This document shows, one piece after another, positions 25,923 to 34,648 of a stretch of 64,000 nucleotides of DNA. The stretch is from positions 6,317-70,316 of the forward strand of contig CAZARU010000026.1 in the NCBI GenBank assembly GCA_964487605.1. Reading direction: 5' to 3'. The stretch's first letter is position 1; every line of letters starts with the position of its first letter. Under the pieces are notes generated by a model. It did not search any database and was not told where the DNA came from. It saw only the letters and a program-made list of their open reading frames with translations. The translations under genes and the position numbers were made by a program. The stretch is from JAJDAH01 sp964487605. Its GTDB lineage: Bacteria > Myxococcota_A > Polyangia > Polyangiales > Polyangiaceae.

Positions 25923-26344
25923 AGGCGGGGAGCGCGGACGCGCCGCCCGGGGCCGAAGCGGAGCCCGCGACGGCGAGGGCCGAGACCGAGGCCTCGGGCC
26001 GTGACACCGACGCTCCGGACACCGACAAGACGGTGCTCGACGTCTCGCGGCGCGCGCCTTCGAGCGTCCCGGGTGAGCGCCGCGACTCCGGCGAGGACAC
26101 GATGCTGTCGGCGCCGGTACCGGCCGAAGGAGAGGCCACCGTCCCCGAGGAGCGCTTCGTCCGGCTCGAGCGCGAGGTGCGGAGGCTGGCTGCTCGCGTC
26201 GACGCGCTCGAGGCCCGCCGACCCATCGAGATCCTGCCGGCGCGCGGAGAGGATGCTGCCGCGACACGGCCGCTGATGCTCTGGCTCGTCGCGCTGGCCA
26301 TTCTCGTCGGGGTGTGGCTCGCCTTCGGCCCCGATCGCCCCTGA
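25919..26344 (+). CDS. Small coiled-coil membrane protein coupled to sensor kinase
   Basis: A 141-residue protein of unknown function. The first 75 residues are acidic and Ala/Pro-rich, then a short coiled coil (about 78-98, RFVRLEREVRRLAARVDALEA), then one transmembrane helix near the C-terminus (about 115-135). The coiled coil next to a membrane anchor suggests a dimeric partner of the kinase; this is inference from the 4-bp GTGA overlap. The GTG start is fixed by that overlap. Confidence 0.68.
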   Translation: MKAGSADAPPGAEAEPATARAETEASGRDTDAPDTDKTVLDVSRRAPSSVPGERRDSGEDTMLSAPVPAEGEATVPEERFVRLEREVRRLAARVDALEARRPIEILPARGEDAAATRPLMLWLVALAILVGVWLAFGPDRP

Positions 26345-26445
26345 CGGGGCAGGCGCCCGCGAATCTGCACTCCGTCTCCGCGAGATCCCCTCGCGGCCGC
26401 CACGCATGGAGGCCGTCGTCCGGCGTTGTGCCCCGACCCCGACCC

Positions 26446-26450
26446 GGAGG
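26446..26450 (+). promoter_or_regulatory. Shine-Dalgarno GGAGG deciding the ferritin-like start
   Basis: GGAGG lies 6 nt before the GTG at 26457, which is why that start was chosen over an in-frame ATG 17 codons upstream. Confidence 0.6.
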
Positions 26451-26456
26451 ACGACC

Positions 26457-27251
26457 GTGAACGACGACGCGCAGCGTGGGCTCGAGCCGCAACCGTGGGC
26501 GAGGTGGCGTCGCCACTTCGAGCAGAACCGAGGCCGGGCGATGCCCGAGGACATCGAGGAGGGTGACGTCCCCCGCTCGGCGGTCCCGCTCCTTCGCCGG
26601 TCGCTGGCGGTCTTTCGCGTCGGGGAGACCGGCGAGGGGCGCATCGCAAGCGAGATCGCGCGCGCCGGCTTGCGGAGCGTCGACGCCGACTACGTCCGTG
26701 CGTTCGAGCTCTTCATCGCGGAGGAGGGCAGGCATGCCGCCATCCTGGGCCGAGCCGTCCGGTCGCTCGGTGGTCTGCCGATGGGGTCCCACTGGACGGC
26801 CGCGGCGTTCCGTCGTGTGCGCCGCGCAGGAGGCGTGCGCTTCGAGCTGCTCACGCTGCTCGTGGCCGAGATCGTCGGACTCGCGTTCTACTCGACGCTG
26901 GCGAGCGCGCTGTCCGAGAAGAGCGGCCTCGGCGCAGCCCTGGCGGAGATGAGCGCCGACGAGCGCGCGCACCTGGCCTTTCACGTGGACCTGTTCCGCG
27001 CCGAGATCTCGACGCTCGGGTCGCGCGCGGCCTTTGCGACGCTCTTCGTCGCCCTCTCGGGTGCTGCAGGCGTCGTCGCCTTCGCAGACCATGGCCGTGC
27101 GCTGCGCGCTGCTGGTGGGAGCCCACTCGGCGCAGCGCGCCGCTACGCCGGCCTCGCGAGTGCGTCGCTTCGCGACGTGGTCGTGTCACGCGCGCCGTGC
27201 GGCGGCGGCGCCTTGAGCCGGTCCGGGGCGTCTGCTAGCCGTGTCGCGTGA
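26457..27251 (+). CDS. Ferritin-like diiron protein
   Basis: A 264-residue four-helix ferritin-superfamily protein. A full diiron ligand set can be traced: Glu57 or Glu60 (GETGEG), Glu90-x2-His93 (EEGRHA), Glu138 (VAEIVG) and Glu169-x2-His172 (DERAHL). The N-terminal PWARWRRHFEQNR and the C-terminal 60 residues are outside the bundle. It could be an oxidase, oxygenase or N-oxygenase-like enzyme; the reaction cannot be read. The start follows GGAGG by 6 nt. Its stop overlaps the GTG of egtB, so the two proteins are very likely made together. There is no signal peptide, so it is cytosolic. Confidence 0.83.
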   Translation: MNDDAQRGLEPQPWARWRRHFEQNRGRAMPEDIEEGDVPRSAVPLLRRSLAVFRVGETGEGRIASEIARAGLRSVDADYVRAFELFIAEEGRHAAILGRAVRSLGGLPMGSHWTAAAFRRVRRAGGVRFELLTLLVAEIVGLAFYSTLASALSEKSGLGAALAEMSADERAHLAFHVDLFRAEISTLGSRAAFATLFVALSGAAGVVAFADHGRALRAAGGSPLGAARRYAGLASASLRDVVVSRAPCGGGALSRSGASASRVA

Positions 27252-28507
27252 ACGACGCACCGCGTGCGAAGGCGCGCGTCTCCCCCGGGCGGTACTCCGA
27301 CGTTCGCCGCGCAACGCTCGAGCTGGTTCAGCCGCTCTCCGTCGAGGACATGGTCGCTCAATCCATGCCCGACGCCAGCCCGGCGAAGTGGCACCTCGCC
27401 CACACGACGTGGTTCTTCGAGACGTTCGTGCTCGAGCGATGGGTTCCCGGGTACCAGCCGTTCGACCCCGCGTTCCGGCACCTCTACAACTCCTACTACC
27501 ACGGCGTCGGCGAGCAGTTCCCGAGGCCCCTACGGGGACTGCTCACTCGCCCGTCCGTCGATACCGTCCGCGCCTACCGCGATCACGTGGACGCTGCGGT
27601 CGCCCGCCTGCTGACCGAGGATCGACCCGACGTCTCGCGGGTGGTCGAGCTCGGCCTGCACCACGAGCAACAGCACCAGGAGCTCCTCCTCACCGACGTC
27701 TTGCACCTGCTCTCGTGCAACCCGTCGCGCCCCGCCTACCAGGCGGTCGTCGACCACGAAGGTGAGGCTGCCGGCACGGAGGCGCCGCCGAGCGCCTGGG
27801 TCGCGTTCGACGAGTGCGTGAAGACCGTTGGCCATGCGGGCGATGGGTTCCATTTCGACAACGAGGCGCCCGCGCACCGCGTGCTCGTGCTCGCGTTCGA
27901 GCTTGCAGACCGGCTGGTCACGAATCGCGAGTTCATGGCCTTCATCGACGATGGCGGCTACCAGCGGCCGAACCTCTGGCTCGATGCGGGGTGGGCGGCA
28001 GTGCGGCGCGAGCACTGGACCATGCCCGCCTACTGGGGCCGCGAATCCGGCAGCTACTCGCAGTTCACGCTGCGAGGGGAGCAGCCGCTCGCTCTCGACG
28101 CTCCGGTCTGCCACGTCAGCCACTTCGAGGCGGACGCCTTCGCTCGCTGGGCGGACGCCCGCCTCCCGACGGAGTTCGAGTGGGAGGTCGCGAGTGCCGC
28201 GGCGGGCGCCGTCTGCAACCTTCGCGAACGTGGCACGCTCAGGCCGCTGGCCGCTCGTCGCGAGCCGGGCGTGCGGCAGATGATCGGCGACGTCTGGGAG
28301 TGGACAGCGAGCGCCTACCTTCCGTACCCGGGCTACCGCCCCAGCGAGGGGTCACTCGGCGAGTACAACGGCAAGTTCATGAGCGGTCAGGTGGTGCTTC
28401 GCGGCGGCTCGTGTGCGACCCCCGAGAGCCACGTGCGTCCCACCTACCGGAACTTCTTCCCGCCCGAGGCGCGATGGCAGTTCTCGGGGATCCGCCTGGC
28501 GCGTTGA
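27248..28507 (+). CDS. egtB: Ergothioneine biosynthesis protein EgtB (hercynine sulfoxide synthase)
   Basis: A 419-residue iron enzyme with an N-terminal DinB-like domain and a C-terminal FGE-sulfatase-like domain, the layout of EgtB, which joins cysteine or gamma-glutamylcysteine to hercynine using O2. Iron ligands line up as His52 (WHLAHTTWFFE), His139 and His143 (HHEQQHQELL). The C-terminal half has GDVWEWT, GEYNGKFMSGQVVLRGGSCATP and TYRNFFPP, all characteristic. Related OvoA and SenA share the fold, so substrate should be tested; OvoA would carry a fused methyltransferase, absent here. No egtD, egtC or egtE homologue is adjacent. The GTG start overlaps the ferritin-like gene's stop. Confidence 0.9.
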   Translation: MNDAPRAKARVSPGRYSDVRRATLELVQPLSVEDMVAQSMPDASPAKWHLAHTTWFFETFVLERWVPGYQPFDPAFRHLYNSYYHGVGEQFPRPLRGLLTRPSVDTVRAYRDHVDAAVARLLTEDRPDVSRVVELGLHHEQQHQELLLTDVLHLLSCNPSRPAYQAVVDHEGEAAGTEAPPSAWVAFDECVKTVGHAGDGFHFDNEAPAHRVLVLAFELADRLVTNREFMAFIDDGGYQRPNLWLDAGWAAVRREHWTMPAYWGRESGSYSQFTLRGEQPLALDAPVCHVSHFEADAFARWADARLPTEFEWEVASAAAGAVCNLRERGTLRPLAARREPGVRQMIGDVWEWTASAYLPYPGYRPSEGSLGEYNGKFMSGQVVLRGGSCATPESHVRPTYRNFFPPEARWQFSGIRLAR

Positions 28508-28623
28508 TCGGGGGCATCTGCGGCGCCCACGGCAGCCGCGCACCTTTACCTACACCGGCTTCCCGTGGCCCCGGCCATGCCGCCGCCGAACTTTCCTGCA
28601 TCGCCGCACGTTCCCCTGAAGCC

Positions 28624-28645
28624 GTCGCGGATTTTTGTCCGCGAC
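28624..28645. promoter_or_regulatory. Perfect 8-bp hairpin in A/T-rich intergenic region
   Basis: GTCGCGGA, a 6-nt loop TTTTTG, then TCCGCGAC. It lies 117 bp after egtB and about 108 bp before the copper protein gene, in a stretch with unusually low G+C for this window. There is no T-run after the stem, so it may be an operator or leader element as easily as a terminator. The 245-bp gap has no other feature that I can support apart from the AGGAGG near its end. Confidence 0.4.
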
Positions 28646-28742
28646 GTAGAAGGTACCAGAAATCTCACTGAAATCGTTTCCCGGTTCGACCGACCAGCCG
28701 GAAGATGAACGCCGGTCGGGCGACCCCCGAGGGCCCGGCACT

Positions 28743-28748
28743 AGGAGG
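28743..28748 (+). promoter_or_regulatory. Shine-Dalgarno AGGAGG
   Basis: A full AGGAGG lies 4 nt before the ATG at 28753 and sets the start of the copper monooxygenase-like lipoprotein. Confidence 0.65.
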
Positions 28749-28752
28749 CGTG

Positions 28753-29943
28753 ATGTCCCGCATGTTCCAGTTCGTAGCCACGATGTTCTTCGCGCTCGCG
28801 CTCGTCGCGTGCGGCGGTAACCCCGACGAAGGCGGCGGAGACGGCACCCCGTCCGGCGCCGGCGGCAGCAGCGCCTCGAACGACGGCTGCACGGCGGCGC
28901 CCGACTGCGGCGGCTGCCAGCAGTGCTTCGACTCGTGCGTCTGCACGACGGGCGACGTCCAGGGCTGTGTCGCCGCGTGCAACACGAGCGGCTCGGGCGG
29001 AAGCGGTACGGGTGGAAGTGGAACCGGCGGAAGCGGCGTGGGCGGCAGCGGTGTCGGCGGCAGCGCCGGTGTCGGCGGCGATCCGGGCGTGGGCGGCGCG
29101 GGTGGCGACCCCGGCGTCGGCGGTACCGGTGGTACGCCAGGCCTTCAGGTGAAGCAGACCAAGATCGTCACCATTCCCGTGTCGGTCGGCCCCGGTGAGG
29201 AAGTGTTCAGGTGCCAGAACTTCGCCAACCCGTTCGGTAACGCGGACGTTGCGGTGCTGAAGTCGGAGTCGTTCATGACCGGCGGCTCGCACCACATGTT
29301 CGTGTTCTACAACGACTTCAACGCCAACGGCGGCGTCGAGAACTGCAGCGGCCTCGAGTACGGCACGACGATTCACTCCGCGGCCCGCCCCCAGCAGAGC
29401 ACGAAGTATCCGGATGGTGTGGCGCGCCTCGTCGCCGGGAACCAGGGCTTCCGCGTTCTGGTCCACTTCCTCAACACGACGCAGCAGGTGCAGAACCTCG
29501 AGATCACCGTCACGTTCGACTACATCGAGGATCGGTCGAGCATCAAGGCGATCGCCGGTTCGCTCTTCTTCAACAACGTGTTCGGCATCGGGATCAGCCC
29601 GTACTCGCCCGGGCAGGCGTCGCACCAGTGCGGCGTTCCGCGGGACATCGAGGTGCTCGGTTCTTCCAGCCACATGCACCAGTACGGAACTCACTTCCTC
29701 GCGACGGTGAACGGCCAGAGCATCTACGAGACGACGGAGTGGTCCGAGCCGGAGATCAAGGTGTACACACCACCCATGAAGGTCGGTGCAGGAAGCATGA
29801 TTCGCTGGACGTGCAACTATCAGAACACGACCGCCAACTATCTGAGCTTCGGTGACTCCGCGAAGATCAACGAGATGTGCATCTTCGCCGGCACCTACTA
29901 CGCCTACGGTGGCGACGGCTCGACGGTAGGCTGCGTGTTCTGA
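28753..29943 (+). CDS. Lipoprotein with PHM-like copper type II monooxygenase domain
   Basis: A 396-residue predicted lipoprotein. The signal ends FALALVAC. A Cys-rich patch (CTAAPDCGGCQQCFDSC, about 37-60) and a long GSGG/GVGG spacer (about 80-130) precede a C-terminal domain resembling peptidylglycine hydroxylating monooxygenase. Copper-site signatures are visible: GGSHHMFVFY with paired His in the first half, VHFLN, HMHQYG with His-x-His, and NEMCIF with the Met ligand. Eukaryotic PHM and dopamine beta-hydroxylase use two coppers, O2 and ascorbate. Here the protein would sit on the outer membrane or cell surface. The substrate is unknown. It ends at a strong terminator-like hairpin. Confidence 0.82.
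   Translation: MSRMFQFVATMFFALALVACGGNPDEGGGDGTPSGAGGSSASNDGCTAAPDCGGCQQCFDSCVCTTGDVQGCVAACNTSGSGGSGTGGSGTGGSGVGGSGVGGSAGVGGDPGVGGAGGDPGVGGTGGTPGLQVKQTKIVTIPVSVGPGEEVFRCQNFANPFGNADVAVLKSESFMTGGSHHMFVFYNDFNANGGVENCSGLEYGTTIHSAARPQQSTKYPDGVARLVAGNQGFRVLVHFLNTTQQVQNLEITVTFDYIEDRSSIKAIAGSLFFNNVFGIGISPYSPGQASHQCGVPRDIEVLGSSSHMHQYGTHFLATVNGQSIYETTEWSEPEIKVYTPPMKVGAGSMIRWTCNYQNTTANYLSFGDSAKINEMCIFAGTYYAYGGDGSTVGCVF
28990..29140. repeat. GSGG/GVGG-coding low-complexity tract
   Basis: Short imperfect Gly-codon repeats encode the spacer between the Cys-rich patch and the copper domain. The units vary, so this is a coding linker and not a CRISPR or minisatellite. Confidence 0.7.
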
Positions 29944-29968
29944 TCCGGACCTGGGGGGCTCGCTCGAA

Positions 29969-30003
29969 GGCCCGCGTTCCCATCCTCCTGGGAACGGCGG
30001 GCC
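29969..30003. terminator. Bidirectional terminator-like hairpin
   Basis: GGCCCGCGTTCCCA pairs with TGGGAACGGCGGGCC across a 6-nt loop (TCCTCC), a 14-bp stem with one bulged G, between the convergent copper-protein and M23-peptidase genes. There is no T-tract, as is common in G+C-rich genomes. Confidence 0.6.
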
Positions 30004-30042
30004 GTCGGCGTTTCCGGGGTGGTCGCGTCCGGCGCGCGGGCC

Positions 30043-31989
30043 CTACTCCTCGACCTCTCCGTCGTCCACGACGCGCTGCCGTTCCAGCAGCTCCTTGTCC
30101 GTCAGGTACACCGCCGACCCGGGCGAGGCGGGACGGGGCGCTGCGGCAGGGGACGAGGCGGCGGGCGGCTGAGCGGCCGCCGCCGCAGGTCCAGACGGCA
30201 AGGGCTCCGCGAGGCCGCCGTCCCCCTCGTCCATCGGGTCGTACACGGTCTCGGTCGGCTCTTCGCGAGGTGCCGTCTGCTCGGCGGGCAGCGCCGCGGG
30301 CAGAGGGATGGCGTCGAGCAGTCCGTCGTACTTGGCCTTGTGGGCGGCGAAGAGCGCGCGGTCGTCGGTCGGCAGGAGGGTCATGCTGTCGAGGTGGAGC
30401 GACTCTGGGTCGATGAACTTGCCGTCGCGCTGCACCGAGAAGTGAAGGTGCGGCCCGGTCGATCGCCCCGTCGAGCCAACGTAGGCGAGCACCTGCAGCG
30501 ACTTCACCTTGTCGCCCAGCGCGAGTCCGTCCTCGAACCGACTGCAGTGGGCGTAGCCGGTCTCGACGCCACCGGGGTGCTCCACCTTCACCAGGTTGCC
30601 GCTGGCCCCCGCCCAGCCCAGGAAGCTGACGACTCCGAACGACGACGCGCGAATCGGCGTTCCCGCCGGCGCGCCGAAGTCCGTTCCGTTGTGCGGCATG
30701 ACCTTCTTCAGCACCGGGTGCAGGCGTTTCGGGTTGAAACGCGACGTGATGGGTGCGCCCTTGATGGGTGAGCGCCAGCCGCCCTCGTGGAGCGAGCGCC
30801 CCTTCGCGTCGAAGTATCCGCGCGACTTGGGACCACGGAAGTAGTAGATGCGCAGCGGCTCTTCCTTGGGATCGGCGGGAACGTATTCTATGGCCTCGAC
30901 ACCTGCGTAGCGGGCGAACTCACCGAGCACCGTGACCTCCTGCGCGATCACGCGGAGCCGGTCTCCCTTGCGCATCATGGCGATGCTGGTGAAGCCCTCG
31001 AGGGCGCGGCCCACGACGTCGTCGATCCCGCTCTCGAACCCGACCTGCTTCGCGGACTCGGTGAAGCTCTCTCCATCCAGCAAGAACGCCGCCGACCACT
31101 GTTCGACGCGGCGCTCCAGATTCAGCTTGCTGCTCTCGAGGAGACCACTCGTCGGATTCTCCTTCGCCTGGTAGACCTCTTCCTTGCTGACGACGTACTC
31201 GAACGCCTTCAGGCGCTTCGAGCTGCGGTCCACCAGGGCGATGAACTGATCGTTCGGCCCGCACTTGTCCAGGTTCCTCAGTCCCTTGAGGGCGGTCAGC
31301 GCGCGGTACGCCTGGGCCTTCTGCAGCCCCGCGTCCTGGATGACCTTGAGGAACGGCGCGCGACCGATGGTCCCCTGCAGGATCCTTCCGCCGGGTTCGC
31401 CCTTCGCATCCGCGATCCGCCAGGGCCCCGGGATCTTCTTGCGAGTCCGAAGGACCGGCGGCGGTGCGGGCGCCGGATCCGCCACGGCCTCGGGCGCCGA
31501 CGATTCGCTCGGCGGGCTGGGTGGCGACGAGCGTCGCGGGTCGAGCTGGATGAGCACTGCGACGATGGTGGCGATCGTCGCCAGCCCGAGCAGCGCGCCG
31601 AACACGGCGACCAGGTTCGGCGAAAGCGGAGCCCTCAGGCCGGGTACGGGCGCCGACGGCGCACGCCTCGACGGAGCGATGCGGTCCAGCTCGCCCTCGA
31701 GGGCACTCAGCGGGCCTCCATCGTGCTGCCCGATTTCGTCGAGGCCCGCGGAGGCGGCCGATCCTCGGTCGCGGTGCCGTCGGGCCCGCTCGAGGAGCCG
31801 CTCGCGCACCTCGGGGCCGCGCGTGGGCGTCGCGTCGGCGCGCTCCCCGGCTCCGTCCCGCCCTGCCCGCGCGGTGGCCTGCTCGGGCTCGAGCTCGACC
31901 TCCGGCTCCGGGACTCCGTCCTCGCGCACCGACGGGTCGGTGATGCGACCCAGCAGGCGCGGTCCCCCGGGGTCCGGTCCGGCCGCCAC
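30043..31989 (-). CDS. M23-family (LytM) peptidase, membrane-anchored
   Basis: A 648-residue protein. A charged cytosolic N-terminus (about 1-125) precedes one transmembrane helix (about 130-152, NLVAVFGALLGLATIATIVAV). An extracytoplasmic region of about 230 residues follows, then a zinc M23/LytM domain (about 425-525) with HNGTDFGAP (ligand His-x3-Asp) and PHLHF (the HxH ligand), so it should be an active endopeptidase cutting peptidoglycan cross-links. The C-terminus is Pro/Ala-rich. The GTG at 31987-31989 is chosen because no ATG or better start lies upstream within the plausible region and a TACCTC hexamer sits 6 nt before it. Divergent from the TPR gene. Confidence 0.88.
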   Translation of the reverse strand: MAAGPDPGGPRLLGRITDPSVREDGVPEPEVELEPEQATARAGRDGAGERADATPTRGPEVRERLLERARRHRDRGSAASAGLDEIGQHDGGPLSALEGELDRIAPSRRAPSAPVPGLRAPLSPNLVAVFGALLGLATIATIVAVLIQLDPRRSSPPSPPSESSAPEAVADPAPAPPPVLRTRKKIPGPWRIADAKGEPGGRILQGTIGRAPFLKVIQDAGLQKAQAYRALTALKGLRNLDKCGPNDQFIALVDRSSKRLKAFEYVVSKEEVYQAKENPTSGLLESSKLNLERRVEQWSAAFLLDGESFTESAKQVGFESGIDDVVGRALEGFTSIAMMRKGDRLRVIAQEVTVLGEFARYAGVEAIEYVPADPKEEPLRIYYFRGPKSRGYFDAKGRSLHEGGWRSPIKGAPITSRFNPKRLHPVLKKVMPHNGTDFGAPAGTPIRASSFGVVSFLGWAGASGNLVKVEHPGGVETGYAHCSRFEDGLALGDKVKSLQVLAYVGSTGRSTGPHLHFSVQRDGKFIDPESLHLDSMTLLPTDDRALFAAHKAKYDGLLDAIPLPAALPAEQTAPREEPTETVYDPMDEGDGGLAEPLPSGPAAAAAQPPAASSPAAAPRPASPGSAVYLTDKELLERQRVVDDGEVEE

Positions 31990-31995
31990 GCGAGG

Positions 31996-32001
31996 GAGGT
32001 A
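31996..32001 (-). promoter_or_regulatory. -10-like TACCTC before M23 peptidase
   Basis: TACCTC on the minus strand ends 6 nt before the GTG. The last base is C instead of T, so support is modest. Confidence 0.25.
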
Positions 32002-32116
32002 GCAGTCAGCCACAGGGGCGGCAAGCAGGCGGTTTCGCGAGGAAACGTACCCCCGGTGCCGCGCCGGAATCTCGGGCCTTGGCCCCCTCGGCCGTTTGTG
32101 GCGACACTCGTGGGCC

Positions 32117-32842
32117 ATGGACGATCACGTCAAGCAGCTCTTGCTGCTCGGCCGCGAGCACTTCCAGAAGCGGGAGTTCGAGAAGGCCGACTACCTGCTC
32201 CGCCAGGTGATCGACCGGACCGATCGCTACGCCGACGTGTTCGACATGCTCGGCGTCATCGCCCACAGCCGGGGGGATTTCGCGGCAGCCGAGGATTTTT
32301 TCGAGCGCGCGGTCGCCTTGAACCCGAACTACACCGAAGCGCAGCTCAACCTGATGGTCACGTACAACGACCTAGGGAAGTACGACGCGGCACGCAAGAT
32401 CTACTCGAGCATCCGCAGTCGCAGCGAGGAACAGGGCGCCGACCCCTTCGCCCGCGGTCGTATCGCGAACATGCACGCCGAGACGAGCCAGGCTTATCAG
32501 GACGCTGGGATGATCCGGGAAGCGGTCGCCGAGCTCGAGAAGGCGGTCGCCCTCTGCCCGACGTTCGCGGACCTGCGCACGCGCCTCGGCGTGCTCTACC
32601 GCGACAGCGGCGAGCCGGGTCGTGCGCGCGAGCAGTTCGAGATCGCCAAGGAGGCGAACCCCGGGTACGCCCAGGCCCGCGTCATGCTCGGCGTGCTGCT
32701 GCTCTCGGCGGGCTCGGTGGACGACGCCATCGCGGAGTGGGACGCCGTGCTCGCGGCCGACCCGGACAACAAGAGCGCCCAGATGTACCTTCGCATCGCG
32801 AAGGCTCAAAAGAACAAGGCTTCGAAGCCACCGCCCGCGTGA
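32117..32842 (+). CDS. TPR protein
   Basis: A 241-residue protein of about six tetratricopeptide repeats covering nearly the whole chain. Clear units include DVFDMLGVIAHSRGDFAAAEDFF (split by family spacing), YTEAQLNLMVTYNDLGKYDAA, and ARVMLGVLLLSAGSVDDAIAEW. TPR arrays hold other proteins; no enzymatic domain is present. It has no signal peptide. The stop overlaps the GTG of the DUF2062-methyltransferase fusion (GTGA), which suggests that the two work together. Confidence 0.88.
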   Translation: MDDHVKQLLLLGREHFQKREFEKADYLLRQVIDRTDRYADVFDMLGVIAHSRGDFAAAEDFFERAVALNPNYTEAQLNLMVTYNDLGKYDAARKIYSSIRSRSEEQGADPFARGRIANMHAETSQAYQDAGMIREAVAELEKAVALCPTFADLRTRLGVLYRDSGEPGRAREQFEIAKEANPGYAQARVMLGVLLLSAGSVDDAIAEWDAVLAADPDNKSAQMYLRIAKAQKNKASKPPPA

Positions 32843-33913
32843 GGCCCGCGCGGCCCTCGCGCTTCAGGGCGCTGTGGCGAAGGCTGCGCGGCTCGCGCCG
32901 CACGCCGGGGCGAGCGGGTGCCGCCGTGGGTGCCGGGCTGTTCGTCGGGTCGCTGCCGCTCTACGGGCTTCACCTCCCGCTGCTCCTCGCCGTGTGCCTT
33001 CCCGCTCGCCTCGACGCGGTCGTCGCTTATGCCGTGGCGTGCTTCAACAACCCGTTGACGGCGCCCTTCCTGCTCGCGCTCCAGGTCGAAGTGGGCTCGC
33101 TCGTGCTCACGGGTGAGCATGCGGCGTTCGACGTCGAGCGCGCTCGAGCGGTGGGTGTGGGTGGCTTCGCCGTCCAGGGGGCCGTGGGCGCGGTCGTCGT
33201 CGCCGTGTGCCTGGCCGTCGTCGGCGGCGGCGTCGTCTCCCTGGCGCTCCGGGCGCGGCGCGCCTCGGTCGATCCCCTCGACGAGGCGCAGCGTCGGACC
33301 GTCGCGCGATACGTCGCGGCGGGTACGGCGAACCGCGCGTACGTTTCGACCAAGCTCGCGACCGACCCGCTGGTGCGTGATCTCGCGCGGCTCGCACCGC
33401 TCGGGGAGGTCGTCGACCTGGGCTGCGGACGCGGCCAGCTCGTCCTGGCGCTCGTCGATGCCGGCGCCGTGACGAGCGTGCGTGGTTTCGACTCGGACGG
33501 ACGCAAGGTGGCGATCGCGCAGGCCGCGGGCGGCACCGACGGCGAGTTCGTGGTCGCCGACGTGCGGAGCCTCGACCTGCCCGCCGCCGACACCATCCTC
33601 CTGATCGACGTCCTGCACTACCTCACGCTCGACGAGCAGGATGCGGTCCTGCGAATGTCAGCCGCGGCTCTGCGGCCCGGCGGGCGCGTCGTCGTTCGGG
33701 AGCTCGACGGCTCCGCCCGGGGGTACTCGCTCCTCGGGCGCCTCGCTGAACGGGTCGCGATGGTCACGGGGTACAACCGCGGTCGCGTGCTCACGGTGCG
33801 TCCCATCGCGGAGATCGTCCGCGTGCTCGAAGCGGAAGGGCTCGACGGCTCCCACCTCGTCGGTGACGGTGGCTCGTTGCTCGGCAACGCCATCGTCGTC
33901 GGCGTGCGGCCCG

Positions 33914-33927
<14 letters not shown>
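32839..33927 (+). CDS. DUF2062 membrane domain fused to class I SAM methyltransferase
   Basis: A 362-residue fusion. The N-terminal third (about 10-150) is a DUF2062-type membrane domain with two hydrophobic pairs, including PLYGLHLPLLLAVCLPAR and the FNNPLTAPF loop typical of this family. The C-terminal two-thirds is a Rossmann methyltransferase with motif I VVDLGCGRG (about 191-199), FDSD at the end of strand 2 and a VVADVRSLDLP/LIDVLHYL acidic motif. Methyltransferase action at the inner face of the membrane on a lipid or lipid-linked substrate is plausible but unproven. The GTG start overlaps the TPR stop. It converges on lipB with a 14-bp overlap. Confidence 0.85.

Positions 33928-34644
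<717 letters not shown>

Positions 34645-34648
<4 letters not shown>

Noticed and set aside
24210..27092. Long open frame (about 960 codons) on the minus strand
   Set aside because: It runs antisense to the histidine kinase and ferritin-like genes, whose motifs are complete; the product has no recognisable domain.
28990..29140. Repeats resembling a CRISPR or minisatellite
   Set aside because: Units are short, irregular, in frame and encode a Gly-rich spacer; no unique spacers are present.
30787..32838. Upstream extension of the methyltransferase fusion frame
   Set aside because: The open frame continues through the antisense of the M23 gene and across the TPR gene; the GTGA overlap at 32839 and the DUF2062 start mark the real beginning.
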